Assembly (NCBI GenBank): GCA_017403065.1
Contig: JAFQOT010000014.1
Span: forward strand, 62,001 to 126,000
Direction: 5' to 3'
DNA: 64,000 nucleotides
Source: Clostridia bacterium
Lineage (GTDB): Bacteria > Bacillota > Clostridia > Oscillospirales > Acutalibacteraceae
The notes beneath the pieces are model-generated. The model saw only the letters and a list, made by a program, of their open reading frames with translations, was not told the origin of the DNA and made no database searches. Made by a program: the position numbers and the translations under genes. This document shows, piece after piece, positions 35,485-43,763 of the stretch; positions within the stretch are counted from its first letter, which is position 1; each line of letters starts with the position of its first letter.

Positions 35485-35596
35485 TAAAACCCCTGCAAAA
35501 CAGAGATATTTCGTCAAGAAGTAGTCGCCGTTAGGTGAATATAACTGAAGCACACTTCCTTACGGAGCGTGCTTCAAACAGGGGTAATATTTTGAA
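35485..35596. repeat. Structured intergenic element, possible dispersed repeat
   Basis: ACCCCTG (35489-35495) and CAGGGGT (35579-35585) form outer arms around about 83 bases, with an inner hairpin GAAGCAC/GTGCTTC (near 35548-35576) containing CTTCC TTAC GGAG. Its left end (AAGTAAAACC) resembles the left end of the element at 3551-3560. It lies after the methyltransferase stop on the minus strand, so the inner hairpin may also serve as its terminator. Confidence 0.5.
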
Positions 35597-35599
35597 AAT

Positions 35600-36340
35600 C
35601 TATATTTTTTGGGTTACATAAATTATCCTTTGGGACTTTTTATCAGGGGATTTTAGCGACATATCGTCATAAATCGCAACAGTTTTAAGTCCCGCAGATT
35701 TTAAAATTCTTTGAAGGGTATTTTCGGTGTACGCCCTTTCGGAAAAATGCTCTGACGACCTTTTGTAACCGCCGTTTTGTTTTTCAAAAAAATCCAAAGA
35801 TATATCTACCGATAGATCTTTTTTATTGAAACGGTTTTGCCAAACGCAATAAAGGTCCTTTTGGTCAATTACAAAGGTGTTGTTTGACAAAATTTCTCTA
35901 TGCTTGTATTCGGTATTTAAATCGAAAATAAAAAGACAGTCCTTTTCTAAAAACAGAGAAACCCTTTTTATAGCCTGCTTTAAAGATTTAATATCTGTTA
36001 TGTGGTTAAGGCTGTCTAAACAGCAGATTGCTCCGTCAACGGTGCCGTACAAATCCAATTCCTCAGCCCTTTGGCAAAGAAAAAGTATGTTTGTGCCTGA
36101 GTTTTGGGAATTTTCTCTCGCCACAGAAAGCATCTCCTCTGACATATCAACCCCTATAACCTCGATGCCCTTTAGTGCAAATTCGTTTGAAAAACCACCT
36201 GTTCCGCAGGCTAAATCAAGCAGTAAAGTAGGAACTTTGCCGTGCTTTTTAAAAAGCTTTAATAAATATTGGGTTCTTTTTTGGTAGGAAACATCTGTCA
36301 TTAACCTGTCATAAACCGATGCAAAATTTTTATAGCTCAT
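35600..36340 (-). CDS. Class I SAM-dependent methyltransferase
   Basis: A 246-residue Rossmann-type methyltransferase. Motif I is LLDLACGTGGFSNEFA (residues 40-55), followed by EVIGVDMSEEMLSVAREN and the post-II segment DGAICCLDSLNHITD near 101-115. The substrate is unknown; the family (YqeM-like) methylates small molecules or RNA. It overlaps the yerC-like gene by 4 bases. Confidence 0.88.
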   Translation of the reverse strand: MSYKNFASVYDRLMTDVSYQKRTQYLLKLFKKHGKVPTLLLDLACGTGGFSNEFALKGIEVIGVDMSEEMLSVARENSQNSGTNILFLCQRAEELDLYGTVDGAICCLDSLNHITDIKSLKQAIKRVSLFLEKDCLFIFDLNTEYKHREILSNNTFVIDQKDLYCVWQNRFNKKDLSVDISLDFFEKQNGGYKRSSEHFSERAYTENTLQRILKSAGLKTVAIYDDMSLKSPDKKSQRIIYVTQKI

Positions 36341-36615
36341 TTTTCAAGCCTTTCGAACGCGGTTTTAAAGCCCTCGTTAATACAACGGCCGACGCGGCTT
36401 ATTGTAGCGGTGCTGGCCCCTGTGGATTCTATAATTTCGCTATATACCTTTTTATTGTTAAGCATTTCTGCCACCGCAAAGCGTTGGGTTATCGCCTGTA
36501 TCTCTTTAGGGGTGCAGGCGTCACTAAAAAATTTATAACATTCCTCGCGGGTCTTAAGTGTTAAAATAGCGTCAAAAAAACGGTTGGAAAAATCGTTTTT
36601 ATCCAAATTAAACAC
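36337..36615 (-). CDS. YerC/YecD family TrpR-related DNA-binding protein
   Basis: A 92-residue helical protein with a TrpR-like fold. FFDAILTLKTREECYKFFSD, the TPKEIQAITQRFAVAEML helix, and the helix-turn-helix ending STATISRVGRCINEGF are characteristic of YerC/YecD. These are presumed transcription regulators with unknown ligand. It is first in a two-gene unit with the methyltransferase and diverges from rpsB. Confidence 0.92.
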   Translation of the reverse strand: MFNLDKNDFSNRFFDAILTLKTREECYKFFSDACTPKEIQAITQRFAVAEMLNNKKVYSEIIESTGASTATISRVGRCINEGFKTAFERLEK

Positions 36616-36644
36616 CTCATTTTAGTTTCATATTTTACCTTTAA

Positions 36645-36673
36645 ATTTTAACACATAAAAGCGCTGAAGTCAA
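36645..36673 (-). promoter_or_regulatory. Promoter for the yerC-like/methyltransferase unit
   Basis: TTGACT and TAAAAT are separated by 17 bases on the minus strand, 30 bases before the ATG at 36615. Confidence 0.65.
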
Positions 36674-36699
36674 CGAATCTAAAAAATGTAAAAAAATGC

Positions 36700-36728
36700 T
36701 TGCAAAAAAGCTTACACTGTGATATAAT
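36700..36728 (+). promoter_or_regulatory. Promoter for rpsB-tsf
   Basis: TTGCAA and a perfect TATAAT are separated by 17 bases, with a leader of about 130 nt before rpsB. Confidence 0.75.
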
Positions 36729-36734
36729 TTATCA

Positions 36735-36863
36735 GCTATTAGGATATAGCAAATAAATATTACACACATTCCGCATAAAAACGGTTGGGTGTCACCTTTT
36801 ACTACCGGGTGATTGCCGAAAAATCATTGCGGGATGGCGGTAAAACCTTAGGAGGAAAAACAA
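36735..36863 (+). promoter_or_regulatory. Structured leader of rpsB
   Basis: The leader contains GGTGTCACC (a self-complementary stem) and a hairpin CCG-GG-TGATT ... AATCA-TTG-CGG (36805-36832). This compact structure directly upstream of AGGAGG suggests autoregulation by S2, as known for rpsB leaders in other bacteria. I cannot match it to a named family by eye. Confidence 0.45.
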
Positions 36864-37610
36864 ATGGCAGTAGTATCAATGAAACAGCTTCTTGAAGCAG
36901 GTGTTCATTTCGGACATCAGACAAGACGCTGGAATCCAAAGATGGCTGAGTACATCTTTACAGAACGTAACGGTATTTACATTATCGACCTTCAGAAAAC
37001 CGTTAAGAAGCTTAACGAGGCTTATATGTTCGTTCGCGACATTGCAGCTGAAGGCGGAGATATTCTCTTCGTAGGTACCAAAAAGCAGGCTCAGGATTCT
37101 GTTAAGGAAGAAGCAGAGCATTGCGGTATGCCTTATGTAAATGCTCGTTGGTTGGGCGGTATGCTCACAAACTTCTCTACAATTCGTACAAGAATTGCAC
37201 GTCTTAACCAGCTTCGCGCAATGCGTGATGACGGAACTTTCGAGCTTTTACCTAAAAAGGAAGTTGTTAAGCTTAACCTTGAAATTGAAAAGCTTGAAAA
37301 ATTCTTGGGCGGTATTCAGGATATGAAGAAGACTCCTTCTGCTATGTTCATTGTTGACCCACGCAAAGAAAGAATTGCTGTTGCAGAGGCTAAAAAATTA
37401 GGCATCCCGATTATTGCTATCGTAGACACTAACTGCGACCCTGACGAAATCGATGCCGTAATCCCTGGTAACGATGACGCTATCCGCGCAGTTAAGCTTA
37501 TCGCTGAAACAATCGCAGCTGCTGTTATCGAAGGCAGACAAGGCTCTGAAATGGGTACAGCTGCAGAAGAAACAGCCGAAGAAGAAACTCAGACAGCTGA
37601 CGCTGAATAA
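36864..37610 (+). CDS. rpsB: 30S ribosomal protein S2
   Basis: A 248-residue protein of the 30[41 protein letters not shown], and [20 protein letters not shown] are diagnostic. The tail after about residue 230 is acidic and Thr/Glu-rich. It pairs with tsf downstream, as usual. Confidence 0.98.
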   Translation: MAVVSMKQLLEAGVHFGHQTRRWNPKMAEYIFTERNGIYIIDLQKTVKKLNEAYMFVRDIAAEGGDILFVGTKKQAQDSVKEEAEHCGMPYVNARWLGGMLTNFSTIRTRIARLNQLRAMRDDGTFELLPKKEVVKLNLEIEKLEKFLGGIQDMKKTPSAMFIVDPRKERIAVAEAKKLGIPIIAIVDTNCDPDEIDAVIPGNDDAIRAVKLIAETIAAAVIEGRQGSEMGTAAEETAEEETQTADAE

Positions 37611-37631
37611 TATATTACGGAGGAACTGAAA

Positions 37632-38543
37632 ATGGCTTTTACTGCTAAAGACGTACAGGCTTTAAGAGAAAAAACCGGTTGCGGTATGATGGACTGTAAA
37701 AAGGCTCTTACCGAAACAAACGGTGATATGGAAGCTGCGGCTGATTACCTTCGTGAAAAGGGTCTTGCTTCACAAGCAAAGAAATCAACCCGTATCGCAG
37801 CAGAAGGTACAGTTTGCGCTTATGCTAAGAACGGCGTAGGTGTTGTTGTTGAATTAAACAGCGAAACCGACTTCGTTGCTAACGGCGACGGCTTTAAGGC
37901 TCTCGCTGCAGAGGTTGCAGAAATTATCGCTGAACAAAATCCTGCCGACGTAGACGCTCTTCTCGCTTGCGAGAAGGACGGTATGACCGTTGAGGCAAAG
38001 GTTCAGGAATTATTCCTTGCAATTCGTGAAAATATTAAAATCCGTCGTTTTGCCCGTGTTGAAGGCAAGGTTGTAACCTATGTTCACGCAGGCGGTAAAA
38101 TTGGCGTTATGGTTAACTTTGATACCGAGCTTGATGCAGAAAATGCTGGCTTGGTTACTATGGGTAAAAACATAGCTATGCAAATCGCAGCTATGAACCC
38201 TGCTTATTTAGACGAAGCTTCTGTTCCTGCAGAGGTTATCGCTAAGGAAAAGGACATCCTTATCGCTCAGATGAAGGAAGATCCTAAGATGGCTAACAAG
38301 CCTGAAGCTGTTCTTGGCAAAATTGTTGAGGGTAAAATCGGCAAATACTATAAGGAAAACTGCTTAGTAGAGCAGGCTTTCGTTATGGACGGTGACCTCA
38401 CCGTTGGCAAGTATGTTGCTAACACTGCTAAAGAGCTTGGCGCTGATATTAAAATCGCTTCTTATGTTCGTTACGAAAAGGGCGAGGGTATTGAAAAGCG
38501 TGTTGACGACTTCGCAGCTGAAGTTGCAGCTATGGCCAAATAA
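37632..38543 (+). CDS. tsf: Elongation factor Ts
   Basis: A 303-residue nucleotide exchange factor for EF-Tu. The N-terminal UBA-like domain has VQALREKTGCGMMDCKKALT, the core has VELNSETDFVANGD (the EF-Tu contact motif) at about 74-87, and a dimerisation region follows. It ends at a strong terminator. Confidence 0.98.
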   Translation: MAFTAKDVQALREKTGCGMMDCKKALTETNGDMEAAADYLREKGLASQAKKSTRIAAEGTVCAYAKNGVGVVVELNSETDFVANGDGFKALAAEVAEIIAEQNPADVDALLACEKDGMTVEAKVQELFLAIRENIKIRRFARVEGKVVTYVHAGGKIGVMVNFDTELDAENAGLVTMGKNIAMQIAAMNPAYLDEASVPAEVIAKEKDILIAQMKEDPKMANKPEAVLGKIVEGKIGKYYKENCLVEQAFVMDGDLTVGKYVANTAKELGADIKIASYVRYEKGEGIEKRVDDFAAEVAAMAK

Positions 38544-38559
38544 ATTAAGACAAATTACA

Positions 38560-38592
38560 ATGGCTCACTCCTTACGGGGTGAGCCATTTTTC
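38560..38592. terminator. Terminator between tsf and yraN
   Basis: A 12-bp stem (38560-38571 with 38576-38587, one G-T pair) with a TTAC loop is followed by TTTTT. It serves tsf; on the other strand it lies downstream of yraN with only a short T-rich tail. Confidence 0.85.
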
Positions 38593-38600
38593 TGTTTATA

Positions 38601-38963
38601 CTAAAAAGCATTTTCTATGTAATTTAATGAATAGCCGCTTTTATTGTCGGTTTTCTTTCCTACCGTTACTAAAGCAACATCAAAACGGGGTTGCAAATCA
38701 AGACTGGTTTTTGACAGGTAATCCTGAGCGGTCAACATAATACGCTGTTGTTTTTTGAAATCTACTGCATACTCGTTAGGCACAAGACTGTTTTCTTTTC
38801 GGGTTTTAACCTCTACAAAAAGGATATAACGGTCGTTTTCCGCGATAATGTCAATTTCACCGAAACGGCATTGATAATTGCGCTTGATTATTGTATATCC
38901 CTTGCTTTTTAAAAAACGGGCAACCATTTCCTCGCCCTTAGTACCAGTTTCGCCTATGTTCAT
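38601..38963 (-). CDS. YraN/UPF0102 family endonuclease-fold protein
   Basis: A 120-residue protein with a Holliday-junction-resolvase-like fold: TGTKGEEMVARFLKSKGYTI, GEIDIIAENDRYILFVEVKT (catalytic-type D...ExK) and a helical QQRIMLTAQDYL. The biological role of YraN is not established. It overlaps rnhB by 4 bases; this yraN-rnhB-rbgA order is common in Firmicutes. Confidence 0.92.
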   Translation of the reverse strand: MNIGETGTKGEEMVARFLKSKGYTIIKRNYQCRFGEIDIIAENDRYILFVEVKTRKENSLVPNEYAVDFKKQQRIMLTAQDYLSKTSLDLQPRFDVALVTVGKKTDNKSGYSLNYIENAF

Positions 38964-39571
38964 CTTTTTTCACCTAAAAGCTTTTTCAAAAAAGAGGGTC
39001 TATGTACAGGGCATATTCCGTATTTTAAAATTAAGTCGGTATGCTCCTTCGTGCCGTAGCCCTTATGCTTTTCAAAATTATACTGAGGGTACTGTTGGTG
39101 GTACTCAGACATAAGGCGGTCACGGGTAACCTTTGCTAAAATCGAAGCCGCCGCAATACAACAGGATTTTGAGTCTCCCTTGACTACTGTTTCGCAGGGG
39201 ATTTGTATATTTTTAGGGATTCTGTTCCCGTCGATTAAGGCATAATCGGGCTTAATACTCAGTCCGTTTATTGCCTTGTTCATAGCGATAAAGGTAGCCT
39301 CTAAAATATTGAATTCTTCAATTTCTTCAACTGTGCCGTAGGCTATACAGTAGGATAGGGCATTTTCGCAAATTACATCGAAAAGCTTTTCGCGTTTCTT
39401 TTCACTAAGCTTTTTTGAATCGTTAAGACCTTCAATTTGGCAGTCGATGGGCAAAATCACAGCCGCCGCGCAAACGGGGCCTGCCAGCGGTCCTCTGCCT
39501 GCCTCGTCAACACCGCAAATCAGATTATATCCTTTTTCAAGGGCAGATTTTTCAAAGCTGTAATCAGGCAT
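38960..39571 (-). CDS. rnhB: Ribonuclease HII
   Basis: A 203-residue enzyme that cuts RNA in RNA-DNA hybrids and at single ribonucleotides in DNA. CGVDEAGRGPLAGPVCAAAV contains the Asp-Glu catalytic pair; DSKKLSEKKREKL, ALIDGNRIPKN and KGDSKSCCIAAASILAKVTR follow. I prefer ATG 39571 (GAAAGGG about 9 bases upstream) to an in-frame start at 39604. It overlaps rbgA by 8 bases. Confidence 0.95.
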   Translation of the reverse strand: MPDYSFEKSALEKGYNLICGVDEAGRGPLAGPVCAAAVILPIDCQIEGLNDSKKLSEKKREKLFDVICENALSYCIAYGTVEEIEEFNILEATFIAMNKAINGLSIKPDYALIDGNRIPKNIQIPCETVVKGDSKSCCIAAASILAKVTRDRLMSEYHQQYPQYNFEKHKGYGTKEHTDLILKYGICPVHRPSFLKKLLGEKR

Positions 39572-40433
39572 AGTCTTCAACCCTTTCAAGCGAAATAAAA
39601 CCAATTTTACAGTTTCGGTATTCCTCTAAAAGCATATTTGCGGTTCTTTCGGTATCGGTTTCGCCGCCGCGAATAACCATTCCTCTTTTTTTGCCTATTT
39701 GTATAAGCAGCTCCCAGCTGTCGCAATTGAAATCGAGTTCGCCGTATCGGGCGGTCAATAAATCGCGGTAGCCTGTGCTTAGGTTCTCTAAAAGTCGCAT
39801 AGCAAGAAGCTCGGTGTCTAAAATTTTGTCCTTAACAGCGCCTGTAAAGGCCAAACGCTCGCCTACTGCCTTATCCTCGAACTTTGGCCATAAAACGCCG
39901 GGCGTATCCAACAGTTCGAGTTGCTTGTCAATGGTAAACCATTGGTTGCCTCTGGTAACACCGGGTCGGTTTTCTACCTTTGCCTTGGTATTTCCTGCAA
40001 TTCGGTTAATAAAGGAGGACTTGCCCACATTGGGAATTCCTACCACCATAACCCTTAAGGGCTTACCAACCATACCTTTTTTACGGTAGGCATCTAACTT
40101 ATCAGCTAAGGCGGTTTTTACGGTATCTTTAAAGAGGGATAGCCCTTTTCCCGATTTACAGTCAATAGGAATTGCGGCTATGTTTTGCTCCTTGTAGTAT
40201 TTTATCCATTGGTTAGTTGCGGCTTTATCTGCCATGTCGCACTTGTTAAGCAAAATTATATGCGGCTTACCCTCGATTATTTCAGCAATATCCGGATTTC
40301 GCGAGCTGACAGGTATTCGGGCATCTACCACCTCAGCCACAGCATCAATCAAAGGCAATATTTCCTTGATTTTTCTGCGGGTTTTGGTCATATGACCGGG
40401 AAACCACTGTATACTTTGAGTATTATCTATCAT
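39564..40433 (-). CDS. rbgA: Ribosome biogenesis GTPase RbgA (YlqF)
   Basis: A 289-residue circularly permuted GTPase needed for late 50S assembly. The N-terminus IQWFPGHMTKTRRKIKEIL is diagnostic, G4 (NKCD, residues 63-66) precedes G1 (GIPNVGKSS, 132-140) and G3 (DTPG, 176-179), which proves the permutation. It overlaps lepB by 4 bases and rnhB by 8. Confidence 0.97.
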   Translation of the reverse strand: MIDNTQSIQWFPGHMTKTRRKIKEILPLIDAVAEVVDARIPVSSRNPDIAEIIEGKPHIILLNKCDMADKAATNQWIKYYKEQNIAAIPIDCKSGKGLSLFKDTVKTALADKLDAYRKKGMVGKPLRVMVVGIPNVGKSSFINRIAGNTKAKVENRPGVTRGNQWFTIDKQLELLDTPGVLWPKFEDKAVGERLAFTGAVKDKILDTELLAMRLLENLSTGYRDLLTARYGELDFNCDSWELLIQIGKKRGMVIRGGETDTERTANMLLEEYRNCKIGFISLERVEDYA

Positions 40434-41113
40434 TTTAATTCACCTATTTTATTAAAGGGGGTAACTCTGAAAATGGCGTGGCCCAGAATATATCTGGTAT
40501 CCACAAGGCCATTGTCCCCAATTTGAGAAAAACGGCTGTCCAAGGAATCGTTTCTGTTATCACCTAATACAAATATATATCCTTCGGGAACATACAAAGG
40601 AAAGCTGACATCGCCTTTAACAAGGGTGGGGGTTTTTATGTAGTCTTCATAAATTTTTTCGTTATCTACATAAACATCCCCTGTAACAAAATTGATGTTA
40701 ACGGTTTGACCCGCTGTAGCAATAACCCTTTTAATTATCGGGCTGTTGTTAGTGGATTGGTGGGCAACAGAGTTTTCTGCATTGCGGGAAATTACTACTA
40801 TATCGCCGTTTTTGGCGGTATAATTAAGGTTTGAGATAATAACCCTTTCACCCGAATGTAGAGTATCAAGCATAGAATTTCCGTCAATAGTAGCAATACG
40901 GAAAATAAAAGAAAAAATCAGCACAACAGCAATAATAGCTGTGGCTACAACCTCTAACCATTCTATCAAATCGGCAGTATAATTTTTACTTTTTTTCGGC
41001 TGCAAATCTGAATATTCACAGTCGTCTACAAAATCTGTGGCGATATTAAAACCGTCTAACGCAGGCTTTTCCTTATTAAAGAGGTCTTTTTTAAAAAAGG
41101 ATAGAAATTTCAT
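40430..41113 (-). CDS. lepB: Signal peptidase I
   Basis: A 227-residue membrane serine protease that removes signal peptides of exported proteins. A long cytoplasmic N-terminus (about 1-50) precedes one transmembrane helix (about 53-75), catalytic Ser80 in DGNSMLDTL, Lys128 in IIKRVIA, and the GDNRNDSLDSR box near 198-208. Single-span topology is the Gram-positive type. It is first in lepB-rbgA-rnhB-yraN. Confidence 0.96.
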   Translation of the reverse strand: MKFLSFFKKDLFNKEKPALDGFNIATDFVDDCEYSDLQPKKSKNYTADLIEWLEVVATAIIAVVLIFSFIFRIATIDGNSMLDTLHSGERVIISNLNYTAKNGDIVVISRNAENSVAHQSTNNSPIIKRVIATAGQTVNINFVTGDVYVDNEKIYEDYIKTPTLVKGDVSFPLYVPEGYIFVLGDNRNDSLDSRFSQIGDNGLVDTRYILGHAIFRVTPFNKIGELK

Positions 41114-41227
41114 ATAAATCTCCTGAAAGTTGATAATGGTTATAAATAGAATAATTGTAGTTAGTCGAAACGCTTAAAAAACGCTTCGGCAAAATCAAAT
41201 GCTTTTGCCAACCTATTAAATTATTAT

Positions 41228-41265
41228 AAAAAACAAAGGGGACCGGCTAAAAATGCCACGTCCCC
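41228..41265 (-). terminator. Terminator after rplS
   Basis: On the minus strand GGGGAC...GTCCCC with an inner GGC/GCC stem is followed by TTTGTTTTTT. Confidence 0.8.
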
Positions 41266-41284
41266 CTCGAATTTCTTAGTCGGA

Positions 41285-41626
41285 TTAGATAAGCTCTTTA
41301 ACTTTAGCAGCCTTACCAACTCTATCGCGAAGATAGTAAAGCTTAGCACGGCGTACACGACCCTTGCGTACTAATTCAACCTTAGCAACAGAAGGTGAAT
41401 GTACAGGGAAAACACGCTCTACGCCACAGCCGTAAGCAACGCGGCGAACGGTGAAGGTTTCAGCAATGCCGCTGTTATTTTTAGCAATAACAGTACCTTC
41501 AAAAATCTGAATTCTTTCCTTGTCGCCTTCCTTTATTCTTACGTGAACCTTAACAGTGCTACCGATAAGAATTTCAGGAACGTCAGTCTTTAACTGGCTT
41601 GCGGTTAATTCCTTAATTACGTCCAT
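41285..41626 (-). CDS. rplS: 50S ribosomal protein L19
   Basis: A 113-residue protein at the subunit interface. [40 protein letters not shown], and [30 protein letters not shown] are diagnostic. It is a single-gene unit with its own promoter, leader and terminator. Confidence 0.98.
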   Translation of the reverse strand: MDVIKELTASQLKTDVPEILIGSTVKVHVRIKEGDKERIQIFEGTVIAKNNSGIAETFTVRRVAYGCGVERVFPVHSPSVAKVELVRKGRVRRAKLYYLRDRVGKAAKVKELI

Positions 41627-41745
41627 CTTTTTTCCTCCTTAATTTTTTACAGATGTTCGTAAAGTCAGGCTTCAGAGGACCATCCGCTTCAATGTCGAAA
41701 ATTCGGCAATGAACCCACTTAGTAAGGCCTAAGCGACTCAAATGC
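41627..41745 (-). promoter_or_regulatory. Leader of rplS
   Basis: About 120 nt separate the likely transcription start from rplS. CTTA/TAAG and GCCGAATTTTCG-like stems are visible in the first half and a GC-rich segment near the middle. L19 leaders are known in Firmicutes and this is a candidate member, but I cannot verify the fold. Confidence 0.4.
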
Positions 41746-41751
41746 TCAAAG

Positions 41752-41780
41752 ATTATAACATAAACTTTTTATAAAATCAA
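41752..41780 (-). promoter_or_regulatory. Promoter for rplS
   Basis: TTGATT and a perfect TATAAT are separated by 17 bases on the minus strand. Confidence 0.7.
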
Positions 41781-41805
41781 GTCTTTTTTTAAAAAACAGG
41801 TATTT

Positions 41806-42465
41806 TTACCAGCAAATAGGCTCTAATCCTGATTTTTTTAGTAATTCGTTTGTTTTTGAAAAGTGTCGGCAGCCTAAAAATCCACGACTGGCAGACAGCG
41901 GGCTTGGATGAGCCGCGCAAAGCTTGTGATGAATAGGGTTGGTTATCAGCTGAGCCTTTTTCTGCGCATGGGCGCCCCATAAAAGAAATACAACGGGGCT
42001 TTCTTTTTGGTTTAATTCACAGATTATACGGTCGGTAAAAGTTTCCCATCCCTTGTTCTTGTGGCTTGCGGGACAGCCCTCCTGTACAGTCAAAACGTTA
42101 TTAAGCATCAAAACCCCTTGCTTTGCCCAATAGGTCAGCTCTCCGTCAGGGGTTATTTCGCGTCCTGTATCAAAATTAAGCTCCTTGAAGATATTTCTTA
42201 AGGAGGCAGGAACTCGCACGCCCTTTTTTACAGAAAAGCAAAGCCCGTGCGCCTGACCATCGTTGTGATATGGGTCTTGCCCGATTATAACCACTTTTGT
42301 ATCTTTAAAGGAGGTGTACTTAAGGGCGTTAAAAATATCTTCCGCATCAGGATAAATCTTTTTCGTTTGATACTCAAGCTTTAAAAATTCACACAAGCGT
42401 TTGTAATAAGGCTTTTGCCATTCGTCTTTTAAAATAATATCCCAATCGTTTCCCAATATTACCAT
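41806..42465 (-). CDS. ung: Uracil-DNA glycosylase, family 1
   Basis: A 219-residue base-excision repair enzyme that removes uracil from DNA. The water-activating motif GQDPYHNDGQAHGLCFSV is at residues 62-79 (Asp64), and the Leu-intercalation loop HPSPLSASRGFLG lies near the C-terminus. It follows lysA by 2 bases, so it is co-transcribed with lysine biosynthesis although functionally unrelated. Confidence 0.97.
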   Translation of the reverse strand: MVILGNDWDIILKDEWQKPYYKRLCEFLKLEYQTKKIYPDAEDIFNALKYTSFKDTKVVIIGQDPYHNDGQAHGLCFSVKKGVRVPASLRNIFKELNFDTGREITPDGELTYWAKQGVLMLNNVLTVQEGCPASHKNKGWETFTDRIICELNQKESPVVFLLWGAHAQKKAQLITNPIHHKLCAAHPSPLSASRGFLGCRHFSKTNELLKKSGLEPICW

Positions 42466-42467
42466 TT

Positions 42468-43763
42468 TTACACATCCAGTCCTGCAATATCGTCAAAGGT
42501 CTGACCCTTGACGGCAAGATAGTCCGTACCGTCCTTTATCATAACGACGGGCGGCTTTGGCAAGCGGTTGTAGTTTGAAGCCATAGAGTAGTTATATGCT
42601 CCTGTTGTGCAAAATGCAAGAATTTCATTTCGGCAAGGCTTTGGCATAGCTACGTTTTCCTGTAAAATATCACCTGATTCACAGCATCTTCCCGCAACGG
42701 TTGCAATAAAATCCTTTTTGTCGTTCATACGGTTGGCTAAGGCTACGGTATAGGGCGCTTCGTAAAGGGTGTAGCGCGGGTTGTCTGCCATACCGCCGTC
42801 AACCGAAACGTAGTTTTTATATCCCTTGATTTCCTTTATGCTACCTACAGTATAAAGGGTCATACCTGCGTTTGCTACAATGCTTCTGCCTGGCTCCATT
42901 AAAATTTTAGGTAAAGATATACCCTTTTTTTCGGCGTGCTTATTCAAAAACTCGCCAATTCGGGATATCATTTCTTTATAGTCGATAACAGGGTCGGATT
43001 CAAGGTATCTTACACCGAAGCCGCCACCGATATTTAAAAGCTGACAGTCAAAACCAAACTCTTTTTTAGCAGCTGCCACAAAGTCGAGCATTATTTCAGC
43101 TGCCTGCATAAAGGGGTGGGCATCAAAAATCTGAGAGCCTATATGACAGTGAAATCCCAAAAGGGAAATATTGGTCATATCAAGTACGTTTTTCAATGCG
43201 TCGGTAGCATCACCTGTTTCGATGGCAAAGCCGAACTTTGAATCTACCGAGCCTGTGGCGATTTTTTTATGGGTGTGAGGGTCAATACCCGGAGTAAGTC
43301 TTAAAAGCACCTTTTGGATTTTGCCTTTTTGTTTTGCTATAGAGTTAATAGCCCCAAGCTCATCCAGACTGTCGCATACAAAATGACCCACATTATTGTC
43401 CATAGCAAATTCAATGTCGCTATCTGATTTGTTGTTACCGTGGAAAAAGGAATTTTCCATTGGAAAACCAACCGAGCTTGCGGTATAAATTTCACCGCAG
43501 GATACTACGTCTATGTTAATCCCTTCCTCTTTAGCAATACGGTAAATCTGTTTACAGGAAAAGGCTTTGCTTGCAAATTCGGGAACAGAGCCTTGCGGAA
43601 AATATTCTGCCATTGCAGTTTTATATGTGCGGATATTTTCCCTTATTTTATCCTCATCCATTAAATAAAGGGGAGTGCCGTATTTCTTTGCTAAGTCTAC
43701 GGTGTCTAAGCCCGCAAAGGCTAAGCGACCCTTTTGGTTGACTGAAATATTATCACAAATCAT
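42468..43763 (-). CDS. lysA: Diaminopimelate decarboxylase
   Basis: A 431-residue PLP enzyme that makes lysine from meso-diaminopimelate. The PLP lysine is in PEFASKAFSC (Lys66); GFHCHIGSQI, NIGGGFGVRY, EPGRSIVANAG and the active-site CESGDIL follow. It overlaps dapA by one base. Both are under the lysine riboswitch. Confidence 0.97.
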   Translation of the reverse strand: MICDNISVNQKGRLAFAGLDTVDLAKKYGTPLYLMDEDKIRENIRTYKTAMAEYFPQGSVPEFASKAFSCKQIYRIAKEEGINIDVVSCGEIYTASSVGFPMENSFFHGNNKSDSDIEFAMDNNVGHFVCDSLDELGAINSIAKQKGKIQKVLLRLTPGIDPHTHKKIATGSVDSKFGFAIETGDATDALKNVLDMTNISLLGFHCHIGSQIFDAHPFMQAAEIMLDFVAAAKKEFGFDCQLLNIGGGFGVRYLESDPVIDYKEMISRIGEFLNKHAEKKGISLPKILMEPGRSIVANAGMTLYTVGSIKEIKGYKNYVSVDGGMADNPRYTLYEAPYTVALANRMNDKKDFIATVAGRCCESGDILQENVAMPKPCRNEILAFCTTGAYNYSMASNYNRLPKPPVVMIKDGTDYLAVKGQTFDDIAGLDV

